A stretch of DNA of 64,000 nt from assembly GCA_037976565.1 (NCBI GenBank), contig CP137675.1, positions 6,600,272-6,664,271 of the forward strand. Direction: 5' to 3'. Both the position numbers and the translations under genes were made by a program. This document shows, piece by piece, positions 27,474 through 39,700 of the stretch; position 1 is the stretch's first letter, and the number at the start of each line of letters is the position of its first letter. The notes beneath the pieces are model-generated. The model was not told where the DNA came from. It did no database searches and was given only the letters and a program-made list of their open reading frames with translations. Source of the stretch: Mesocentrotus franciscanus (lineage: Eukaryota; Echinodermata; Echinoidea; Camarodonta; Strongylocentrotidae).

Positions 27474-29311
27474 CGGATCATATGTATAGACAGCACAATA
27501 CTACATGCAGATCAAATTCTATAACTATTTTTTTTTAGAATTCTACAAAACGGACCTCAAATGTCACAAGTTTTAGTGGCATGCTGGTTTGGCCATTTAC
27601 TTAGAGTGAGAGTTGAAAAAAGCCAAAATAAATTAGGACCATGATTGTGAAGAGGCATGACTAAAGAAGTATTGCAACCGTAGAGAAGAGCATCACGACA
27701 CAATGCTGTAGTGTAGCCTCTGGGCAAATCCAGGCACCATGTCATAATAGAGCCACATTGTGCATGCAGCTTTTTTATAGTAAGAACTATGGGAAAGACA
27801 TTTTGAATTCATTATTCTGTATGCCCAAGTGTAGTAGCTTACATGACAAGGAAGTGAAGCCTTGAAATATCATTATTTCAAGGACAAACATCTCAGGATG
27901 CTATGAAAAGTTGTACAGTCCATGGCCATGCATGGTCTGCAACAATTGTATTATTTGTATATATACATATGAATAAAAATACAATTATCCATACAATTAT
28001 CAATTTGCCTCCACACTAAAAAAAAATTCATAGGGGTCAGGATTTATTATTTTCAGGGTTTGTAACTTTGTATGCATGAAATCCATCTAGGATGATGAAA
28101 TTGTCAAATTAGGGAATGCACAATTTCATTGTGGGCGCCTCCAAGTGTCAAGTTCGCCTGCAAGCAAATGGATAATGGAGAGCTGTCAAAATTGCCAAGA
28201 CCTTCATAAATCCTCTGTCAGGCTCAGACTCCCACTCATCTTCCACTATTACATGTACATGTAGGAAACCGATTATCCGGATATCTTCCAGAAGACGGTG
28301 TGCAAAGTTGTTTTCTCCAGGTGACCTTAGCTGCATGACCTTTACAACCTCCTACACATGTCTTAGCAATGTCAAATTAGAAGTCATGCTCCACATATTA
28401 TTAAAAAATGATCACCAAGGAAACTGACAGCAGAATATCTAAGTAGCATCAACATAAAGAATTGAAAACAACAGAACATTCCTCCTACACGATTTAAACT
28501 ACAGAGTTTTTCAATTGGATGTCTCTAAAACAATATCTAAGGAGTCTGATACTTTAAATGCAAAAGTTCTTTCAAAGACCCTCTGAATTTTGCAGAGTTA
28601 TTATACTATCATCTTCTATGACACGATCTTCAAAAGATGACTAGTGTTACACTCAGAGGACTTCTCTCCACTGATCGACTTTGAAATGACATAAATCGTG
28701 CCATATTGAAAATATTCAACCACTGACTATCTCATGTCATAGGTCTGTAAATAATTACTACAATTGTACATCATTAGCTGATGTTGTTACTTTTGGGTTG
28801 TTTTAAACTATGAGATAGAAAACTGAAGTTAGAAACCTCATAATGACTGGTTGTATTAGTGAAAGAGACAACAACTTTAATAATCATTTGACATTTCTAG
28901 GTTTTACTGCAATCTGTTTATAATTCAGCCAATCTAAATCAGTTAATTACTTACATATACATCTACGCCTATAATTGCAAAGTCCTTTAGCATTCTAATA
29001 TACCATAAATAGATTGTCAGCCATCCTTTTTCAAAATTTGGATGATTTGCTGATACTACCGTATGTACTGTACATGGCCATGATAGGTTGATTTATCTGT
29101 ACCTAATTTATACAAGAAAACCCAGTTACTGTGATTCTAATCTACAGTATAAGGTCAAAGGACATATTGACAAAGTAATAGCTCGTATAAATAGGTTTAT
29201 AGGCTACATGTATGCAACAAACTTTTCAATGCTGTATAAATCATCACGATTAAAACTGATTTGCAAAACATCATGTGTTTATATACGTATGTACTATGTA
29301 GCATAAGGCTG

Positions 29312-29339
29312 ATCTCTCTCTCTCTCTCTCTCTCTCTCT
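29312..29339. repeat. (CT)n microsatellite
   Basis: Longer allele-like version of the run at 18,870. Confidence 0.85.
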
Positions 29340-31113
29340 AAGCTTCGAGTCACTTTCAGTCATTATCTTGTCACAGAGCCAATTTCTATCATTATCACTT
29401 TGCAATAGCATGTAAATGAAGGTAGAGACATATCATCAGCATTAGTTTGAACCGACGAATCCGTACAGTAAAATATAGGATGCAATTGAAGGTTCATATA
29501 CTTCATATCATGCAAGGCCAAGGATTTATACAAAATGGTAGATGGACCACATTTGGATGGCTAAAAGCCATTTCACGTTACAGTTAGACCCTATCAAATC
29601 AATAGTTAATCCCTATTGATAAGTACTGCATAAACTGCATTACGATTATTGATTAAGAAGTTTGTGTCTATTCAACATAACCAGTCATGTTTCACCTCAG
29701 TGTTTACAACAGTAATGATCTGTATCATGCAGAGTTACACAAGGCAATACAGGATACCTGGATAAATTAAATAAACTGCAAGCTGTGTGCTAATTTGCCC
29801 TTTAAAAAATACAATATATATGTAGATGATGCCAAAAAAAATGTATTCATGTGTTGTATTTAACATTTGAAACTTTGTAAAACATTACATGTAGCAAATT
29901 AGTTGAATATATCAATGCTGAATGATCTAGGCTTACACATGTACACGTGTATATGTTGAGATCAAATTCAGAAATATAGGCCTTACAGGCTATGTTGCAC
30001 AACTGTCCAGACTCTGAAAACAGACCCACCTTTTTACAGAAAAAATTAACTGTACTAACTGAAGAGCGTATTTTCATCTCTCTATGTATTCAAATAATAT
30101 AGCAGTTTCAAAGTGTTTAATAGTAAAATGGACACAATAGCTGCTTGAATATATTTATATTTGTCTGAGATAGCGTACAGTGATATATGGTTGTATAGTC
30201 CCCCAGTAAAACGGTTATGTTGAAATGCCAAACCCTCCTTGTTGACAATACAAAGAATGTCAACTATTCAAGACAGCGGTAAATCCCTGAATGGGATTGT
30301 GTTTCTCTCAAAGGGGAACTCTTCAGTCTGGCTTGCTCTAGACAAGTAAGATACAGTATTGTAGGACAGTATTGTATCTTATACCACCTCCCAGGTATGT
30401 ACATGTTAAGTATGTACATATAGGTCTAATCAGGGAGTTGGGATTGGTCTAATCATGCCAAGCTCGTACAAATGTACACTAGGTATTCAAATTGCAATTA
30501 CAGGGAAATAAGTATGGAGAGGTTAAAAGTCCCAAAGCATTCGACTCTGAAAAGTCCTGACAAAATAATGGTAAGACTCATACTCATATTAGTACATGTG
30601 CTAGAGCATACAATTACAAGTATTTGTATTGAACACATGGATGTAGACCTATCGTCATATATCTAGCATGTACATGTAAGACATCAGTTTGCAGACACAA
30701 ATCCTTGTTGTCAGTCGCTGTGCGTAACAGTGTCTGCAAAATGAGACTACAACAGGCTCTGTACTTAAGCTGCAGTTTGACAAAATTAGAAACTGGCAGA
30801 TCTAGGCTCTTCTCAATGCTTTAAGAAATTGTGCTAAAGTGTAAAATTGCATGGACTAGAAGAGGATCTAGAAGACACCCTAGAAGAGAAAATCTAGGGC
30901 ATCTTCCAGGCTAATTATAGTTATACACTTATACTACATAATAAATATATGTTGACAAAGCATATACTTTCACTGTATACTAACGTGTGATGTAACAAGA
31001 GAAGAATTTCCTGAACTTTTATCAAAGTGACCTCATTAACTCATTTGTCAATTGTCACAAAATATGCAATCTACCAGGGGATATGCACAATGTAGGTTCC
31101 ATATAGGCCTACA

Positions 31114-31507
31114 TTAAAGGTATAGACCAGTTTTGGGCCCCCTCTCAAAAAATGAAATGGAAGCTCTTATTACCAATCATGTGAAAGAATATGTTTTGAC
31201 TAAGACGTGATGATACAAATTTTGCCGTGAAACTGCCTACTAATTGATATATTTGGTAAATTATCATATTGATCCGGACTGGATATATATCGCCATCGCG
31301 TATATAGTCCCATATACATCTTTCTGTGTACAGTGCTTGTAACTTTACCAAGACTGGGCCAAATTTCTTATCATTTTGATGATTCCAGAACTTTGCACTA
31401 CACACAAATACTTATATGCTAGATGATCAACCTTTTCTGATCGATTCCACAACGTTTCTTTCACAATGCATTGAATGCAATCGCATGACCAGGCCTGGTC
31501 TATACCT
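31114..31507. mobile_element. MITE family A, copy 3
   Basis: Duplicate of the 20.66 kb copy, with left TTAA at 31114-31117 and the distal TTAA lost. Confidence 0.8.
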
Positions 31508-31532
31508 GAATTTCTGTAAGTAATTAATTATT

Positions 31533-31802
31533 AGAGGTGTTGTGGTCTAGTGGATAAGTCACCCGACTGCAGATCACAAGGTACGGGTTCAAGTCCCGCC
31601 ACGGCACTAATGTCCTTTGGCAAGACGTTAATCTACATTTGCCACTCTCCACCCAGGTGTAAATGGGTACCTGATATGCTTGAGCGCTAGTTACTTTGGC
31701 AGCTCGGCTATGACCAGGGTAATATGTGTAAAGCGCCATGAGCGTCAGAACCTGGCGGATACCGGCGCTATATAAATAACCATATTATTATTATTATTAT
31801 TT
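31533..31802 (+). mobile_element. tRNA-derived SINE, copy 2
   Basis: Duplicate of the SINE at 21,079 with the same A-box-like and B-box sequences. It differs by a few indels, for example AAGCGCCATGAGCGTCAG where copy 1 has AAGCGCCATGAGCAG. Confidence 0.85.
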
Positions 31803-31914
31803 GTATTATGAAAACTTTTACATTATTATTTGGGAAATAGGCAAGTGAAGATGGGTTAGATATGTGAGTAGGATAATCATTATAAAGAACTGAATATTAA
31901 CAGAGTAGAGATAG

Positions 31915-32762
31915 CTAAAAGAATAACATAAAATACAGATGAAAAGAAAAGTTATTGAATGTAAAAGCTCTATAAATCATATGATTTAGGTTCCATGGAG
32001 GAGGGCAAACAGTACAAATAACGTTTATTTATAAGCAATTTAGAGGAAATGCTTGGTCTTTTGATAACTAAGAGGGGAAAAGAAAGAAAAAAAGAAAGGG
32101 GGAGAGAAAAAGAGAAAGGGGAGAGAAAAGGGGAGAGAAAAAGAGAGAGGGTGAGAGAAACAGAGAGAAGGAAGGAGAGAGAGAAAGAGAGAGAGAGAGG
32201 GAGAGAGAGAGGGTGGGGTCAAGGAAGAAAGATGGAAAGAAAGAATGAGTGGGGGGAAAAAAGAATTCATGTGCCTTTGACCCTTTACTAAAAATATGAC
32301 ACAAATTGTGACACAATTTTGCATTATCATGGAAACTATAGAACAAGAACACCTCAGGGATTTATTACCAGATTTATTATTCCAAATCAATCATACCTAC
32401 ATGTATAAATATACAGAGTAGGCAACTAGACATATTTGGTTTTTAAGTGTTTGCATTGTAGTAGAGTATCTACTGGATCTATTAACACTGTTACATCACA
32501 CCTGAATGCAAATGAGCTTCTAAAGAGGATATTGATTCGAGGGCTAGCTGAAAGTCATGCAACACTTCAAGGTTAAATGCCTGGATTTCAATTTTTCATG
32601 ACCATTGTTTGCTGAATAATCAAACCACATCTACCTCTTCAAATTATGTAACAAGAGATTACGGACATTACAATATAATTCACTAACAATACAAACAAAA
32701 GTATTGCCGTAATCATGCTATTGATAAAAACGTTAAGCATACAATTTGTGGTCTTTTCTTAC
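31915..32762. other. Non-coding flank with purine tract
   Basis: Unique sequence after the duplication, probably the start of an intron of the minus-strand gene whose exon ends at 32,763. Contains the GA-rich tract listed separately. Confidence 0.4.
32071..32231. repeat. (GA)n / GGGAAA purine tract
   Basis: About 160 bases of almost pure purine on the plus strand. Glu/Lys/Arg and Phe/Ser/Leu frames across it are artefacts. Confidence 0.9.
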
Positions 32763-33203
32763 CGACATTCTGCTGCATCGATGCACATCAATGATAGCCG
32801 GTGTGCGAAGGCTTTGGGCAGCCTTCTGAAAAGCCAAGACGACGGCAATATCCAAACTATCATCCTCGTCGAATAAGTCCATATTTCGCGGGCGATTAGG
32901 AGCCGGTAGAATCTTCGCCGCCGCCCAACATACGGGTAACGCTAGCAACGAATGCAGCGGCAGATAACCCTTGTTGAATACCTCTTGCACTTCGATGACA
33001 AAATCCTCATCCCTGGCAACATTTTTCTTGGTCAGGAGCAGCCCTGATTGTTCCAAGGTATCTTCCAATCCAGCAAGACTAGGAGTTAGGCTTGTGGGTT
33101 GCGTCATGTTGCTACTAGGGTCTTTCGAATATGTACTGTTCACCGAAACCTCCTGTTCTGCCGCCTCGCCTGGTGATGCACAGACACCGCTCAAATAAAA
33201 CAT
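32763..33203 (-). CDS. First coding exon of an unrecognised protein (N-terminal 147 aa)
   Basis: A 147-codon frame opens with ATG at 33,203 and runs to a good donor, TCG|GTAAGA, at 32,763/32,762 (phase 0); beyond the donor the frame closes within 10 codons. Its composition is clearly more GC-rich and balanced than the flanks. The first ~45 residues are low-complexity (Ser, Thr, Pro, Glu) and look disordered. Residues ~45-145 look folded, with motifs such as VQEVFNKGYLPLHSLLALP and an acidic FDEDDSLDIAVVL, ending CSRMS. There is no signal peptide and no domain I can name. I see no convincing second exon to the left, where the next 10-20 kb is repeats and gap. A retained processed fragment is possible but less likely, given the clean donor. 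Confidence 0.6.
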
Positions 33204-33816
33204 TTCCTATGCGTGATGTACAGCGCTACCGCCTCAACCTACCCGTAAAATTAATCAACATACAACGACCTGACCTAGGTTAAGGTGCGAACGTTCTTAC
33301 AACAATCAGATCTTTGTGCTCGCAGACGATGTCGTATAAAATTTTGTTCGATTAATTATACATGAACGGTAGATCGACAATCCATCTACGATAGATTTCG
33401 GGACAATGATCAATACGACAAACCACACTGCACACAAATATCCTAAATACTACCAACGTAGTTTACAGGTGGTATCAAAAGGTCACGCCTCTACTCTGTA
33501 AGATATGCGCGTAGTCTGTAAATTACAGTCGTAGATTTAACATAACAATTCTTAAACGGCATTCGGAAAGGGATTTTACTTCAAGAACCAATTTGCTTTC
33601 CTGATTATAATCCATATGGATGGGTACAGACCTGTTTATTGGAATTATGTTGCTGTTATAAATCAATAATCCACGGATCATGATCGGATGTATGCCTCTT
33701 GCTCTTACATACCAACTATGGGGCTTTAAAATTCAGACTAGGATTTCAGCTGAGGGGTAACGATGCCACACCCACTTCTCACATACAGGGGAATTCTACG
33801 TATCTATAACTTCTCT

Positions 33817-33860
<44 letters not shown>

Positions 33861-34742
33861 CCTCTTTCTCTCTCTCTCTCTCTCTCCCGCTTTCTCTCAA
33901 ATATTTCACCCTTTCAATACAAACGACATTGAATTAATAGAACGAAGTGATGAAAATACAGAAAGATTATTAATTCCTCATTGGTAAAATCTGTTAAATT
34001 ATACAAAATAATCTCGTTCTTTTTATTGATTTAAAAAAAAATCAAAGTAGAACAGTCGTGCCATCCGACAGGAGAGGACTGGTACTGTTTTCCGAATGGT
34101 GTTTTGTTTACTAGGCCTATAGGCCTATACATTGGTTTGAGGGCCTGATCTTGACGACTTTAATCTGATTAAAACAAAAGTAGATGAATCAAACCCAATT
34201 AACCTGGGGTAAAACAATACCCCCCCCCTGCAGAAGCGGTGCATTACAATAAAATATTGTTCAATATGCAGATGCAAATACTGTATGCACTGTGTCGACC
34301 CCTTCGCCCCATCTCTTCCCGTTTTCTCCCCCCCCCCCTCCTTTTTTTTCTTTCTTGAGCATTGCTCGGGGAAAAACACTGGCGGATTTTCTTGGGGGAA
34401 ATTCGAGTAAACGTTTAGGGGTGGGAAATGGTATCATGCCTACACTGTGTTTGAGGGGAGGCAATTCTAAATCTTATTTCCTATTTAAAAGCACTTGAAG
34501 ACATCGTAGACGCTTCAGACGCTATAGCTATTCCAAATAATAAGGGGTAGTGAGCACAAATTCTTTTTTTTTGGCACCCGAAATTTTTTTTCCCTACGGG
34601 AAGGGTTAATTTTTTTTCCACCGCCACCCCCCCTTGGGCGCCAGGGGAGGGGGCCCAACTTCTTTTTTTAAAAAAAGGGTGTTTTTACCTGTTTTTTTTT
34701 CTAGGGAAGGGCCCCCTGGCCCCTGGATCCGCCACTGCTCAA
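33204..34742. other. Presumed 5' flank of the 33.2 kb gene, then repeat-rich DNA
   Basis: About 33,204-33,560 is the likely promoter/5' UTR side of the minus-strand gene, with no clear TATA box. A CT tract follows at 33,812-33,898. About 34,560-34,738 is homopolymer-rich and ends in GGATCCGCCACTG, the terminus type of hAT elements, but no matching left end was found. Confidence 0.4.
33812..33898. repeat. (CT)n microsatellite
   Basis: CT runs with two short interruptions. Confidence 0.9.
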
Positions 34743-35073
34743 CACAACGGGCCCGCTCCTTTTTTTTTAATTTATATAAATGATTTATGTAATGTTTCCT
34801 CATTTTTCCATTTTGTCCTCTCCATAGACGACACTAATTTAGTTGCTTCTCATAATGCTTTTGATATTCTTGTAAATAAGACAAACGAGGAATTCATTAA
34901 GATTAAAAATTGGTTTCATGCTAATGAATTGGTGATAAATTATGATAAGACTAATGTGATGTATTTTTGTAAAGAACATATAAAACATAAATATTTCCGA
35001 TGTAATATTATTTATGAATCAAATCCCTTTAAGTTGTTCCCAAACAATCAAATTTCTTGGAGTAACCTCAGAC
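34743..35073 (+). pseudogene. LINE reverse-transcriptase remnant, 5' part
   Basis: The plus-strand translation shows the core of a non-LTR reverse transcriptase. A degenerate GPLLF-like start leads to LIYINDL, then a catalytic-box remnant SIDDTN (normally F/Y-ADDT), then KNWFHANELVINYDKTNVM, which matches the post-catalytic 'WF..N.L.LN..KT' block of CR1/jockey-like LINEs. It ends in ISW/FLGVTSD-like sequence at the point where a fold-back element interrupts it. The upstream part of the ORF is missing, so it is 5'-truncated and dead. Confidence 0.8.
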
Positions 35074-35501
35074 CCCGTTCTCATTCACTTCGTTGGAGCG
35101 GTCTAACTAAGACCCGTTCCTCAGGAGCGGTTCTTAGGTGAGTGAGAACGGTCAAAGTGGTCCAGGAAGTGGACTTCTGGACCGCTCCAGAAGACCACCT
35201 CGTGAGGTGGTCTTGAGGAACGGGTCTTATTAAGAGCGGTTTGGAGCGCTCTAACGTGCGAGTGTGAACGGAAGCGTACTTTGAACGGAAGTGGTCCAGT
35301 GACGTTGCACGCGAAACATGTAGAAAGGTACATACGCTTAGTATTCCGCGCGCGAAAAAATTTACCCGCTGACTTGAGCTGCCATAGCAACAAGACCACT
35401 TTGACTCGTGGAGCGGTTTGAGCCATAAAAAACTGCTCGGAGTGTGAACCCTCGCAAACCGTTCCTCAAGACCCGTTCCTCTGGAGCGGTCTAACTAAGA
35501 C
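35074..35501. mobile_element. Fold-back element splitting the LINE
   Basis: About 430 bp, GC-richer than its host, built from repeats of GAGCGGTCTAACTAAGAC (35,096 and 35,484) and CCCGTTCCTC in both orientations, for example AAGACCACCTCGTGAGGTGG, a perfect local hairpin, at about 35,192. It sits between two halves of one reverse-transcriptase reading frame. AGAC at both borders may be part of a short target duplication. It has no coding capacity. Confidence 0.75.
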
Positions 35502-36355
35502 GAACTATCTCTCGACAGCCATCGTTCCATAACTAGCAAGATCTCAAAAACTGTGGGAATTCTTTGTAAACTTCGTGATATTTTTTTGCCACAAAAGGAA
35601 ATGTATATGCTATATAATTGTCTAGCCTTACCTTATCTTCAATATTGTAATATTATTTGGGCGAATGTTGAAACAACGAAATTGGAACCGTTACACAAAT
35701 TACAAAAGAAAATTTTGAGAATATGCACAAATTCTTCCTTTACTTTAGATCACATTCTCACGACCATTATTCTTCCGTTTAAAAACGCTAAATATATATG
35801 ATATTCAAAGATTTCAGTAGTAATAGTAATATTTCGTACAATTCATAATATTACTCCTTGCAATGTTTCCCAAATGTTCGCCATAAATAGATAATTAATA
35901 AATAGGTCCATTATCACAATACTCGCTCAAGTATTACATTTCATTATCCCAAAGTTAAAACACAGATTTTACTTAACTCATTAAGACACAGTGGTCCATC
36001 ATCATTTTTTGATTTTTTTTCCATTAAATTTACAATTACCATTACCCCCCCCCCCTTAATCCCCACCCTCCCTGTTTGAATGCTGGTGTTTGTTGGTGTA
36101 TTGTGTTACTAGGATTACCTAGTTAATCTGTATAATTTTGTATTTTGTTATTGCTTTTGTTTATACCATGTATTTTTCCCTTTACTGGGAACTATACTCT
36201 GTACAAGTTTTTATAAACTTTTTTGTAGTTTCCTATTTTTCTCTTACTATGTTTACTTGCCATTTTGTATATATTATATCATTGTTGTTTAAGTTTTTAG
36301 GCTTGAGAAGAATGAATAAATTGAACTGAACTGAACTATAACTGAGCTGAACTAA
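35502..36355 (+). pseudogene. LINE reverse-transcriptase remnant, 3' part and tail
   Basis: Resumes the same frame: SKISKTVGILCKLRDIFLP, then LYNCLALPYLQYCNIIWAN, then LHKLQKKILRI, the thumb/C-terminal block of jockey/CR1-like LINE proteins. After about 35,800 the sequence is a decayed 3' region ending at about 36,310-36,355 in AATAAATTGAACTGAACTG, a pentamer tail typical of these LINEs. Confidence 0.75.
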
Positions 36356-36577
36356 TTTTGTGTGTGTGGCCCAGTTTCAGATGATTTTTTCTTTCTTTTT
36401 TTCTTTTCGGCCACACCACAAGTTTTACACGAGTGCTAGTATAACGTATAGTCATAGAGATATATCTCTATAGCTATGCGTATGGACGTAGACTATAGTA
36501 GATCTAGGCCTTGGCTTTAGTACTAGTACTAGTAGTCGATTCTTGTCGACGTCGTTTTACCCTAAACTTTTTGCAAA
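36356..36577 (+). promoter_or_regulatory. Presumed promoter/5' UTR region of DTWD2
   Basis: The 220 bases between the LINE tail and the DTWD2 start codon. No TATA box at a clear position and no motif I can assign. It is called a promoter region only from its location, so the transposon lies very close upstream of the gene. Confidence 0.3.
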
Positions 36578-36705
36578 ATGGAGGGCGAATCCACACAAAT
36601 TCTTTCAATGCAAGAGAATGATGACGATGAGAAGACATTTTTCGCAGAATTAGCTGAAGTGCCGATTGAACCGCCTGCGAAAAGAGATACCTGTTCAAGT
36701 TGCGG
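36578..36705 (+). CDS. DTWD2: DTWD2 exon 1
   Basis: Starts at the ATG in TTGCAAAATGGAG, the first in-frame ATG. 42 codons plus 2 nt, ending TGCGG|GTAAGT (phase 2). Encodes an acidic N-terminus followed by EVPIEPPAKRDTCSSCG. Confidence 0.88.
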
Positions 36706-39700
36706 GTAAGTTGGCACTCTTTGAGCAACCAGTCGTCGCAGTCGAGGCCGAGCCAAGGCGCGGTGGATCGGAGCGAGGGCCCTAGGCCTACTTAGTAGTA
36801 CTTGGTGAGCATGGAGCTCATGGAGTAACATGCCCCATGCCATGGCCATGCGCATGCATAGAGCGCCTTAGTTCCAGATCCAGCTAGCTGCAGCATTCCG
36901 TATCGTGGAGTCAGACTTGCTTGTTGCACTTGCACTGCAGTAGACCGAAAATTTCTGTCTCTTTCGTTCGTTAGCCTCTGAGTCTGAGTCTGAGTCTGAA
37001 GTCTGATGAGTGATGTGGGTAGGGTAGGCTCCTCTCTTTAGAGACAGAAGCCGACCATAGGCGCTCCTGTGCAAACTCGGTGGAACGGATCTGGCCACCA
37101 AATTCCGGCCAAACTTTTGGACTAAAATGTCACTTTGTCTTTAGCGGATTCATTTCCGATGTATTTATTTTTGAAAATTAGGTCTAGGCCTAGGCTAATA
37201 TACATCACTTTCACTTACCAGATTGACTGTATGATGCGTTTAAGGGTCTTTTTACCTGGTTTTCTTCGTCGAAATTGAATTCCTCTCCGTGCTGAAATTT
37301 TTGCAGCTCATGCGCGGTAACACGGAGTGGAGTTCAATTTCGACAAAGAAAACCGGGGAAAAAGACCCTTTGGCTTAAAATTAAACGCATCATACAGTCA
37401 ATCTGGTAAGTGAAACTGATGTATATTAGCCTAGACCTAATTTTCAAAAATAAATGCATCGGATATGAATCCGCTAAAGTGACTTTTTAGTCTAAAAGTT
37501 TGGCCGGAATTTGGTGGCCAGATCCGTTCCACCGAGTTTGCACAGGAGCGCCTATGGTCGGCTTCTGTCTCTAAAGAGAGGAGCCGACCCTACCCAAATC
37601 AGAGGCTAACGTGGTGTGACGTAATATTTCGTATTGACTTTGCCATTGAACTTAAGTCGCGCTTAAGTCGCACTTAAGTTAAGTAGGCCCTCTCTCACTT
37701 TAATTCGAAACAGCTGGAGCGTATCGGCCAATCAGAGCGCGTAAACTCATTGTACATGGCTCAATGGCAATAGTTCTACGTGCCACAGAGATTTTGACAT
37801 GACGTGCTTTAAACAGGTGACGCACTTCACACATAACTGACGCACACACATAAAATAGAAAACCAACAAACATTTCAGAATAAATTTCCAGTTTGTACCT
37901 TAAATATGACGAAAATGAGAATTTTTCAAACTTAAAACTTAGTTAAGTAAGACTTAAACTTAAGTGAAATACTGAACTTTTCAAGGACGCTGATAAAATT
38001 GTAACAAATAGAGGGTTTGACTAAAATATAATTTTGGTATTGGTAAAAACGGAAAATCGCAAGCTATCTCCTCGCACTAATATCTTATAACATAGAGCCT
38101 ATGGGAGCCAGCGATAGCCAATCTAAAGGGCCCATGTCTGCTCGGCTAGGCGCCAAATTACGAAAATGAGGCTGCGATCGGATGAACGTTCTGCGCATGC
38201 ACTGGCTGTAAGCTATGTAAGCTATTGTTCTATGTGGGAGATACCCTACTAAAACATACCAAAAATCAGCTAAATCTTCATCAATTGTTCAAATAATGGT
38301 TATGATTTAAAAGTCGTTATGTTTTCTTACCTGTTTCGTGCCAATTTTCTTATCTCTTTTGGATTATTTTTTATTGAAGTTAGCGACTGTAATCTCAGAT
38401 CCTCCTTGAATTCCAGATCCTCCTTGAATTCATGTAAGTAATTCACATTATGACGATGATGATGATCATTAATCCATTATTACGGTCTCCTGTAAGAAGT
38501 TTACTGGCACGATCATGCCAGGAGAGAATGCGCTAAAATTTCATTTTAGCAGATTCATATTCTATGCATTTATACTTAAAAATTAGGCCTAGGCTAATAA
38601 ACATCGGTTCCACTTACCAGCTTGACTGTATGAATAGTATGATGCGGAAAGGTTTTTTCCGGATTTTCTTTGTCGAAATTGAACTCTGTGTTGAAATTCT
38701 TGCAGCCGTATTTTAAACTGTTAGTACTGCGCATGTAGGAAGATGACGTCATCTATTGACAGTAACAGTTTAACATACGGCTGCAAGAATTTCAACCAAA
38801 GTTCAACATCAGTTGTTGCTATGTCAGATAAGCTTCTGGTAAACTTTTGATTTGTCAAGAGAAACAATTGTTCAAGAAGTATAGAATTAGGAGACATGTC
38901 TATAATGCTGTAATCTTCTTTCATTTCGATTAGATCTATTGATTCTTCTACATGTCTGCTCTCAATCTGTGTACATTGTTTCTTCTACAGTCGACCCGTG
39001 AGTGTTGGCCTATGCCCCTTCTTTCCCAAGGAGAGGGTTCCAATCGACTCCTGTGTGTACATCATCCAGCACCCTAATGAAGAGAAGCGCTTGTTACGAA
39101 CAGTACCGATCCTTACCGCTTGCCTACCTCCTGGAAAATGTAATGTCATAAAAGGCAAAAGATTCTCAGAAAAGAGGTACAAACTACTATTACTTTTCTC
39201 ACCTACTTGTCTGGATGTTTTGAGGATGATCATATTGCTAATACTGAACAGCAGATTGGAATGAGTGATTTCAAATGCTTTGAGAAAAACAAATTGTCTC
39301 ATTTGATCACCTGACTTGCTTGACACATTTCTTAGTGCATAAAGTGGACTAAACCTTTTTGTTCAGTCTTGAACCTCCTCTATTTGTGGAGAATTTATTT
39401 GGGGGTAATAGTTTCATTATTTGGTTGGAAAATATTGTTTGTCATACATTCAGTAAATTAGTAACCATATATGTTCAGTCCTGTAAAGTAATTTGTCATT
39501 TAGCCGCATATACCAGTCAATTTATTTGTGGTATCAGTAGATTCCGTAATCAGATGAGTATAATATCTTTCATTATTTTTGTCTACACTTAACTCTAGCT
39601 ATCCCGAATTGGCCAAAGTGTGCTCCAGTCCCAACACGATAGTCTTGTTTCCAGGCCCTGATGCCATAGACATCAATGAGCTTCCTGTTCCGCCACCCAG

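Larger units (their letters stand above)
21960..31914. repeat. ~10 kb duplicated segment, copy 2 (right contig start)
   Basis: Begins immediately after the gap at the base corresponding to 11,493 and follows copy 1 to its last base (GAGATAGC at 31,907-31,914), then runs on into sequence absent from copy 1. Differences are scattered substitutions and short indels. It carries the same MITEs, microsatellite and SINE, and no additional feature. Confidence 0.9.
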
